Shown piece by piece: positions 58,794 to 64,000 of a stretch of DNA of 64,000 nucleotides. How positions within the stretch are numbered: position 1 is the first letter of the stretch; every line of letters begins with the position of its first letter. A program made the position numbers and the translations under genes. The DNA is from Dietzia sp. ANT_WB102 (GTDB lineage Bacteria > Actinomycetota > Actinomycetes > Mycobacteriales > Mycobacteriaceae): NCBI RefSeq assembly GCF_008369165.1, contig NZ_VOBA01000003.1:1-64000 (forward strand), given 5' to 3'. The notes beneath the pieces were generated by a model. It was given only the letters and a program-made list of their open reading frames with translations, was not told the DNA's origin and made no database searches.

Positions 58794-60478
58794 CTCCCTA
58801 CACCCGCCTCCACGGGCCTCCCGGCGCCGGTGAGTGTGACCACCACGTCCGCAGCGGCGAGGACAGCCGGGGTGTGCGAGACGACGAGGACGGTCGCACC
58901 CCGGCGCGCGCGGGCGGTGAGGGCGTCGACGACCCGCTGGGCAGTCACCCGGTCGAGGTGTGCGGTGGGCTCGTCCGACAGCAGCACCTGTGCGTCGGAG
59001 GCGAGCATCCTGGTCAGCGCCAACCGGTGGGCCTCGCCGGTGGAAAGGCCCTGACCCGCGTGGCCCACGACGCTGTCCCAACCCTCCTCCCGCGCTGTGA
59101 GCACCTCGTCGAATCCCGCCTGCCGGGCCGCTGTCTCGAGCCGCCTGGGGTCGGCCCCGAACAGTTCGGCGTTCTCACGCAGCGTTCCCGCCACGAGGGT
59201 CGGGCGTTGGGGCTGCCACGTCACCTTGGGCCACCAGTCGGCGCGGTCCACGCGCGCAAGGTCGCTGCCATTGACGAGGACCTGACCATTGACTAGACGA
59301 TCTGGCCCGAGGAGTCCGAGTACGGCCATCACGGTCGTGGATTTCCCCGAACCGTTGGGCCCGGTGAGTGCGGTGACGCGTCCGGGCTCGGCGATGAACC
59401 CGAGGCCGTCAGGCCGTAGCCCGTCGCGACCGTCAACCGTGAGGTTCTCCACTTCGATCGTGACCGGGCCGTCGGGTATTGGAGAGCGGGCGGCGTGGAC
59501 GGAGTTCGCCGGGCCCGCGGGCCCGTCCAGCACCCGAAACGCCCGGTCCGCGGCGTGGGCGCCATCGGTGGACTCGTGGAAACGGGCCCCGACGGTGCGC
59601 AGGGGTTGGTAGACCTCCGGGGCCAGGATCAGAGCGGTGATCCCGGCGGCCAGCTCCATGTCCCCCACCACGAGCCGCAATCCGATCCCCACTGCCACCA
59701 GCGCGACGCACAGTGTCGCCAAGAGCTCCAGCACCATCGAGGAGAGAAACGCGATGCGCAATGCCCCCATGGTGGCCCGCCGGTGTGCCTCCGCGGCACG
59801 TGCGACCTGGATCTCCGGCCCCCTTTCCCGCCCGAGTGCGACGAGCGTGGGCAGTCCCGCGATGAGGTCAAGAACCCTGGACGACAGTCGCGACATCATC
59901 GCCAATTGTTGCTCGGTTCGCGACCGGGTGAGGGTGCCGACGAGGATCATGAACACCGGGATGAGTGGAAGGGTCACCACGATCAGTAGGGCCGAGAGCG
60001 GATCGACGAACGCTACGACGACCAGCAGTGCGGGCGTCACGACGACCGCGGTCGCCAGTGCGGGCACGTAACCGGCGAGGTACGGGACCAGACCCGCCAG
60101 CCCCGTGGTGAGGATCGAGTGGAGCTCGGATGCCTGCCGCCGGCGGGCGAGGGGGTCCCATCCGGCCACCGCATGCGTGAGGCGCGCACGCAGGTCGTCG
60201 ACGACCCCGCCTGCCGCCGCTCGCGCCAGCCGTTGCTGCGCCCAGGTCGCCGCGACCCGCACGGCCGCCGCGACCGCGAGGCCCGTCAACTCCGGCGCCC
60301 AGGCCCCGAGCGCGCGTGACGTGGGGTCGGTGATGACGCCGGCGAGCACCCGCGCCAGCAGTAGGGCGAACCCGGCCGTGGCCAGGGCGAGGACCACGGA
60401 AAGACCAACCGAGACGGCGAGGTGGCGACGGACCGGCCGCGACTCGCGCACGAGCCTGGGGTCGAGCGGCGCCGCCAC
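58790..60478 (-). CDS. cydD: ABC exporter subunit CydD
   Basis: 562 residues from GTG 60478. TM domain (about 15-310) then ATPase: Walker A GPNGSGKST, signature LSTGEAHRLALTRML, Walker B VLLSDEPTAHLD. Starts six nt after the cydB stop. Order cydA-cydB-cydD-cydC on one transcript. Confidence 0.9.
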   Translation of the reverse strand: MAAPLDPRLVRESRPVRRHLAVSVGLSVVLALATAGFALLLARVLAGVITDPTSRALGAWAPELTGLAVAAAVRVAATWAQQRLARAAAGGVVDDLRARLTHAVAGWDPLARRRQASELHSILTTGLAGLVPYLAGYVPALATAVVVTPALLVVVAFVDPLSALLIVVTLPLIPVFMILVGTLTRSRTEQQLAMMSRLSSRVLDLIAGLPTLVALGRERGPEIQVARAAEAHRRATMGALRIAFLSSMVLELLATLCVALVAVGIGLRLVVGDMELAAGITALILAPEVYQPLRTVGARFHESTDGAHAADRAFRVLDGPAGPANSVHAARSPIPDGPVTIEVENLTVDGRDGLRPDGLGFIAEPGRVTALTGPNGSGKSTTVMAVLGLLGPDRLVNGQVLVNGSDLARVDRADWWPKVTWQPQRPTLVAGTLRENAELFGADPRRLETAARQAGFDEVLTAREEGWDSVVGHAGQGLSTGEAHRLALTRMLASDAQVLLSDEPTAHLDRVTAQRVVDALTARARRGATVLVVSHTPAVLAAADVVVTLTGAGRPVEAGVGR

Positions 60479-60484
60479 CGTCGG

Positions 60485-61555
60485 TCAGCTCCGCCCGGCG
60501 GTTCCGCGCACCGATCCGGCTCGCGTCGGTGCGAGTCCGACCGACGGCGGTATCTGCTCCAGCGAGATGCGTCGGCGGAACACCCAGTAGGTCCAGCCCT
60601 GGTAGAGCACGACGACGGGGGTGAGCAACGCGGCCGCCCAGGTCATGACGACCAGCGTGTAGTGCGAGCTGGACGCGTTCTCGATGGTCAGCCCGACACC
60701 GTCGGCGAGCGTGGTGGGCATGACGTCGGGAAAGAGCGAACCGAACAGCAGCACGACGACCGCCGTGATCGCCAGACTCGTCCCGGCGAACGCCCAGCCC
60801 TCGCGGTCCGCGGCGACCGCGCCCACGACGCCGATCAGGGCCGCGGCAGCCACAGCGACAGCGATCCACGTCCACGTGTAGCCGTGGGCCAGCTGCGTCC
60901 ACAAAGCGAACGCGGCACCGACGACGAGGACCAGGGGAGCCAGTAGGCGCGCGAGCCGGACCGATTCGGTGCGCATTTCGCCGCTGGTCTTGAGCGCGAG
61001 GAACACGGCACCGTGCAAGGTGAACACCGAGAGCGTCACCAGACCGCCCAGCAGAGCGTACGGATTGAGAAGGTCGAAGAGGGTTCCGGTGAACTGCTTG
61101 TCCGCGTCGATGGCCACACCGCGGACGATGTTAGCGAACGCGACCCCCCACAGGACCGCAGGTATGACCGACCCGGCCACGATTGCCACATCCCATCGGC
61201 GGCGCCACGCCTGGTCGTCGATCTTGCCCCTGAACTCGATGGCCACCGCCCGGAATATCAACGCGAGCAGGATGAGGAACAGCGGCAGATAGAAGCCGGA
61301 GAACAGGGTCGCGTACCACTCCGGGAATGCGGCGAACATTGCGCCGCCGGCCACGATCAGCCACACCTCGTTGCCGTCCCAGACCGGGCCGATCGTGTTG
61401 AGCACCGCCCTCCGCCGGTTGTCCCGCTCGGGGGTGTCCGGCCCACGGCCGATGACCCGCATGAGTATTCCGACACCGAAGTCGAAACCCTCGAGGAGGA
61501 AGTACCCGAGGAAGAGTACGGCGATGAGGACAAACCAGAATTCTTGGAGGCCCAT
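60485..61555 (-). CDS. cydB: Cytochrome bd oxidase subunit II
   Basis: 356 residues, ATG 61555. Eight or more TM helices; GFDFGVGILMRVIGR and NRRRAVLNTIGPVWDGNEVWLIVAGGAMFAAFPEWYA (in part) are CydB signatures. Follows cydA by 15 bp. Confidence 0.96.
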   Translation of the reverse strand: MGLQEFWFVLIAVLFLGYFLLEGFDFGVGILMRVIGRGPDTPERDNRRRAVLNTIGPVWDGNEVWLIVAGGAMFAAFPEWYATLFSGFYLPLFLILLALIFRAVAIEFRGKIDDQAWRRRWDVAIVAGSVIPAVLWGVAFANIVRGVAIDADKQFTGTLFDLLNPYALLGGLVTLSVFTLHGAVFLALKTSGEMRTESVRLARLLAPLVLVVGAAFALWTQLAHGYTWTWIAVAVAAAALIGVVGAVAADREGWAFAGTSLAITAVVVLLFGSLFPDVMPTTLADGVGLTIENASSSHYTLVVMTWAAALLTPVVVLYQGWTYWVFRRRISLEQIPPSVGLAPTRAGSVRGTAGRS

Positions 61556-61570
61556 TACTCTCTCCCGACG

Positions 61571-63073
61571 TCAGTAGGCGAAGGACAGTGGCCGGTCGGC
61601 GTCACCGTCACCATCCGAGGCGAGATGCGGCTCCGCATCGTGCTCGAGCGGCCCCTCGATGGTGTATCGCCGGATGAGGTAGAACCACACCACCGCCAGC
61701 CCTCCGTAAACGATCGTGAACCCGATGAGGGTGGTCATCACCAGCCACGCGGGATGATCGGACACGCCTTGGCTCACGAGAAGACTGATCACCGGGTCTC
61801 CGGTGGGATTCGGGTGCACCACCCAGGGTTGGCGGCCCATCTCGGTGAAGATCCACCCGGCGGAGTTCGCCAGGAACGGGAAGGGGATCGCTGCCAGTCC
61901 GAGGATGCCGAGCCAACGCTGGTCAGGCATGGGGGCCGAGCGGCGGGTGACCCAGAGACCCACCACGGCCAACGCGGCGGAGCCGACGCCGAGCCCGATC
62001 ATGGCGCGGAAGCTCCAATAGGTGACGAACAGGTTGGGGGCGTAGTTTCCGGGGCCGAACTGCTCCTGGTATTGCTCCTGCAGGTCCTGCACGCCCTGGA
62101 GTTCGACGCCGGAGAAGCGCCCCTCGGCCAGATAGGGCAACACGAACGGAACCTCAATGAGGTGGGTCACCGAATCGCAGTTGTTGTGTGTCCCCACGGT
62201 CAGGACGGAGAAGTCGGGGTCGGTCTCCGTGTGGCAGAGCGATTCGGCGGACGCCATCTTCATCGGCTGCTGCTCGAACATGAGTTTGCCCTGGATATCG
62301 CCGGTGATGATGAGGGCCACGCCCGAGACGATCATCACCCAGAGCGCGAGCCGGGTCACCGGACGGAACAGTTCAAGGGCCTGGGCGCTCTTTTCCGCCG
62401 CAGCCTCGACCTCGCCGTCGCTGTCGAGCCGGGCCTGCTGACGCGTCGCCCGGACCATCCACCACAGCCCGACCCCGGCGACGAAGGTCCCCGCGGTGAG
62501 GAACGCTCCGGCGATGGTGTGAGGTACCGCCGCCATCGCGGTGGAGTTGGTCATCAGGGCCCAGATGCTCGTGAGCTCGGCCCGCCCGGTTTCGGGGTTG
62601 TACACCGCACCCACGGGATGCTGCATGAACGAGTTCGCGGCGATGATGAAGTACGCCGAGAGATTGACCCCGATCGCCGCCATCCAGATGGTCGCGAGGT
62701 GCACGGCCCGCGGTAGTCGCCCCCATCCGAAGATCCACAACCCGAGGAAGGTGGACTCGAGGAAGAAGGCGGCCAGGCCTTCGAGCGCCAACGGGGCACC
62801 GAAGACGTCCCCGACGAACCGGGAGTACTCGGACCAGTTCATCCCGAACTGGAACTCCTGGACGATTCCGGTGACGACGCCGAGCGCGAAGTTGATCAAA
62901 AACAACTTGCCGAAGAACTTGGTCGCGCGGTACCAACCCGTCTTACCTGTGGCCACCCAGACCGACTGCATGATCGCGACCAACGGCGCCAGGCCAATGG
63001 TCAGCGGGACAAAAATGAAGTGGTAGACGGTGGTGATTCCGAACTGCCACCTCGAGATGTCGAGGACGTCCAT
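61571..63073 (-). CDS. cydA: Cytochrome bd quinol oxidase subunit I
   Basis: 500 residues, ATG 63073, GGAG upstream. Nine TM helices; the N-terminus YHFIFVPLTIGLAPLVAI holds the first heme His, and the GRQPWVVHPNP loop near 395 is conserved. The short Q-loop is typical of actinobacterial CydA. Low-oxygen, nitric-oxide-tolerant quinol oxidase. Confidence 0.96.
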   Translation of the reverse strand: MDVLDISRWQFGITTVYHFIFVPLTIGLAPLVAIMQSVWVATGKTGWYRATKFFGKLFLINFALGVVTGIVQEFQFGMNWSEYSRFVGDVFGAPLALEGLAAFFLESTFLGLWIFGWGRLPRAVHLATIWMAAIGVNLSAYFIIAANSFMQHPVGAVYNPETGRAELTSIWALMTNSTAMAAVPHTIAGAFLTAGTFVAGVGLWWMVRATRQQARLDSDGEVEAAAEKSAQALELFRPVTRLALWVMIVSGVALIITGDIQGKLMFEQQPMKMASAESLCHTETDPDFSVLTVGTHNNCDSVTHLIEVPFVLPYLAEGRFSGVELQGVQDLQEQYQEQFGPGNYAPNLFVTYWSFRAMIGLGVGSAALAVVGLWVTRRSAPMPDQRWLGILGLAAIPFPFLANSAGWIFTEMGRQPWVVHPNPTGDPVISLLVSQGVSDHPAWLVMTTLIGFTIVYGGLAVVWFYLIRRYTIEGPLEHDAEPHLASDGDGDADRPLSFAY

Positions 63074-63108
63074 TTGTCCGTGCTCCTACCACGCGGCTCG
63101 ACCGCCCC

Positions 63109-63157
63109 GTCCGGCGGATATAAGCCGGACGATACGCCGCAGGGTATGAACTCTCAA
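63109..63157 (-). promoter_or_regulatory. cydA promoter with operator-like inverted repeat
   Basis: Reverse strand TTGAGA (63157-63152), 17-nt spacer, TATCGT (63134-63129). Just downstream lies a perfect inverted repeat GTCCGGC-N8-GCCGGAC (63109-63130) overlapping the expected start point, a candidate repressor site or 5' UTR hairpin. Confidence 0.6.
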
Positions 63158-63240
63158 TCGTTCACGGGGTGTCGTCCACCACGTTCACCTGCGGCCGGGG
63201 TGGTAAACCGGGCTCCCCCGTGACGATCTCCGGCCTGCGC

Positions 63241-64000
63241 TCAGGCCCGCCCCACAGCGCGATCGACCAGCCCCGGGACATTGATCTGCGGGTCCCCGGC
63301 CGGCAGGACCACGTCGTCGATACGCCGGACCCGGGCGGCCAACGTGACCGAGGAGATCAACCACACCGCGTCGGCGGCCAGGAGATCTGTGAGCAGCAAC
63401 CGCTCCCGATGCACTGAAACGCCTTCGCGCTCGGCGACGTCGTAGAGAGCCCCGAGGGTGGTCCCCTCGAGGATCCCTGCCGTGGCCGGCGGACTGACCA
63501 GCTCGCCCGACCGGGCTATCACGACTGTCGATCGCGGCCCCTCGAGGACCTCCCCGTCCGAAGACAGGTAGACCACGTCGTCGAACCCGTTCGCTGCGGC
63601 GTGCCGCAGGGCCGCCATATTGGTCGCATACGACAGGGTTTTGGAGCCGAGCAACAGCCACGGAGCCGACCCCTCGAGATCCGCAGCGTATCCCCGGTTG
63701 AGCACGGTCACCGCGATGCCCTCCTCGCGGGCGCGCAACGCGTGCGGGCCGACAGGCGCAACGGTGATGTAGGCGGTCTCCGTCCCTCCCCGTTCGGGGC
63801 CCCGCGACAGAACCAACCGCAGCATCGCCTCGGAATCCGCGCCCCACTCCCGCGCCGCCAGGTCGATCCCTTCCCGCCACACGTCGTCCGAGGGCCCGGT
63901 GAGTCCCAAGGCCGTCGCCGACCGCGACAACCGCGCGAGATGACGCTCCGGCTTGGCCGGCCGACCACCCACGACGAGCAACGTCTCGAAGCAACCGTCT
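63241..64000 (-). CDS. pabC: Aminodeoxychorismate lyase, partial at the window edge
   Basis: Fold-type IV PLP enzyme of folate synthesis. The frame stays open to the edge (reading DGCFETLLVVGGRPAKPERHL), so the gene continues past 64000 and the start is not visible. PLP-binding Lys in LLLGSKTLSYATNM, and the substrate-binding EGPRSTVVIARSGELVSPP (in part). Rv0812 equivalent, which completes the pst-mshD-pabC synteny. Branched-chain aminotransferase family is the alternative. Confidence 0.85.
   Translation of the reverse strand, partial: DGCFETLLVVGGRPAKPERHLARLSRSATALGLTGPSDDVWREGIDLAAREWGADSEAMLRLVLSRGPERGGTETAYITVAPVGPHALRAREEGIAVTVLNRGYAADLEGSAPWLLLGSKTLSYATNMAALRHAAANGFDDVVYLSSDGEVLEGPRSTVVIARSGELVSPPATAGILEGTTLGALYDVAEREGVSVHRERLLLTDLLAADAVWLISSVTLAARVRRIDDVVLPAGDPQINVPGLVDRAVGRA

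Noticed and set aside
57114-59081. 655-codon form of CydC
   Set aside because: The N-terminal extension overlaps cydD in another frame; the ABC domain begins right at ATG 58793.

Overview
The window is high-GC actinobacterial DNA from a mycolic-acid bacterium (Mycobacteriales; Dietzia, Gordonia or Rhodococcus-like, genus not determinable here). The evidence is an Emb-type arabinosyltransferase, mycothiol synthase MshD, an LmeA homologue, a RamA-type LuxR regulator, and gene order resembling M. tuberculosis. murA and a cobalamin adenosyltransferase are divergent neighbours, as in Rv1314c-Rv1315. phoU/pst, mshD, a GlnR-like regulator, lmeA, a thiosulfate sulfurtransferase, a nitrobindin-like gene and pabC follow the Rv0812-Rv0821c order, with cydABDC lying between the nitrobindin and pabC genes.

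Layout. 169-8577: host genes murA, cobalamin adenosyltransferase, ramA-like, a His-rich CobW GTPase, an enoyl-CoA hydratase and an arabinosyltransferase. 8657-9167: tRNA-Phe, tRNA-Asp and tRNA-Glu with hairpin terminators. About 9291-45973: a complete-looking 36.7-kb siphovirus prophage in a tRNA-Lys(TTT) gene. 46114-64000: dusB, phoU, pstBACS (reverse strand), mshD, regulator, lmeA, sulfurtransferase, small genes, nitrobindin-like gene, cydCDBA and a partial pabC.

The prophage is modular: immunity (9283-9884); tightly packed early and replication genes (9947-20595: helicase-loader-like protein, SSB, Holliday-junction resolvase-like nuclease, two HNH proteins, a repeat-WhiB fusion); packaging and head (20714-28273, HK97 type); tail (28351-40160, with a -1 frameshifted tail chaperone and a 1653-residue tape measure); a second tyrosine recombinase and lysis genes (40343-44475: LysB esterase, M23 + amidase endolysin, holin-like membrane proteins); and a leftward lysogeny end (44555-45823: lipoprotein, integrase).

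The most interesting feature is the left attachment site. The leftward repressor gene (9283-9588) ends inside the tRNA-Lys attachment core. Re-joining the two prophage ends on paper to rebuild attP makes the same frame run through the core into the other phage end (45951-45878). The 101-residue prophage repressor becomes a 123-residue viral form ending in EAAA, with the integrase gene directly downstream. This is the architecture of the integration-dependent immunity switches known from BPs/Brujita-type mycobacteriophages: attP inside the repressor gene and a proteolysis tag removed by integration. Here a single extra T in the phage copy of the tRNA D-loop decides between early stop and read-through. 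The phage also supplies the 5' half and promoter of the functional tRNA-Lys.

A second theme is leaderless transcription: many starts, host and phage, lie 6-7 nt after a TANNNT-like -10 element. A third is 11-bp-periodic GTTCAC repeats (PHO/RegX3-type boxes) before both pstS and phoU.
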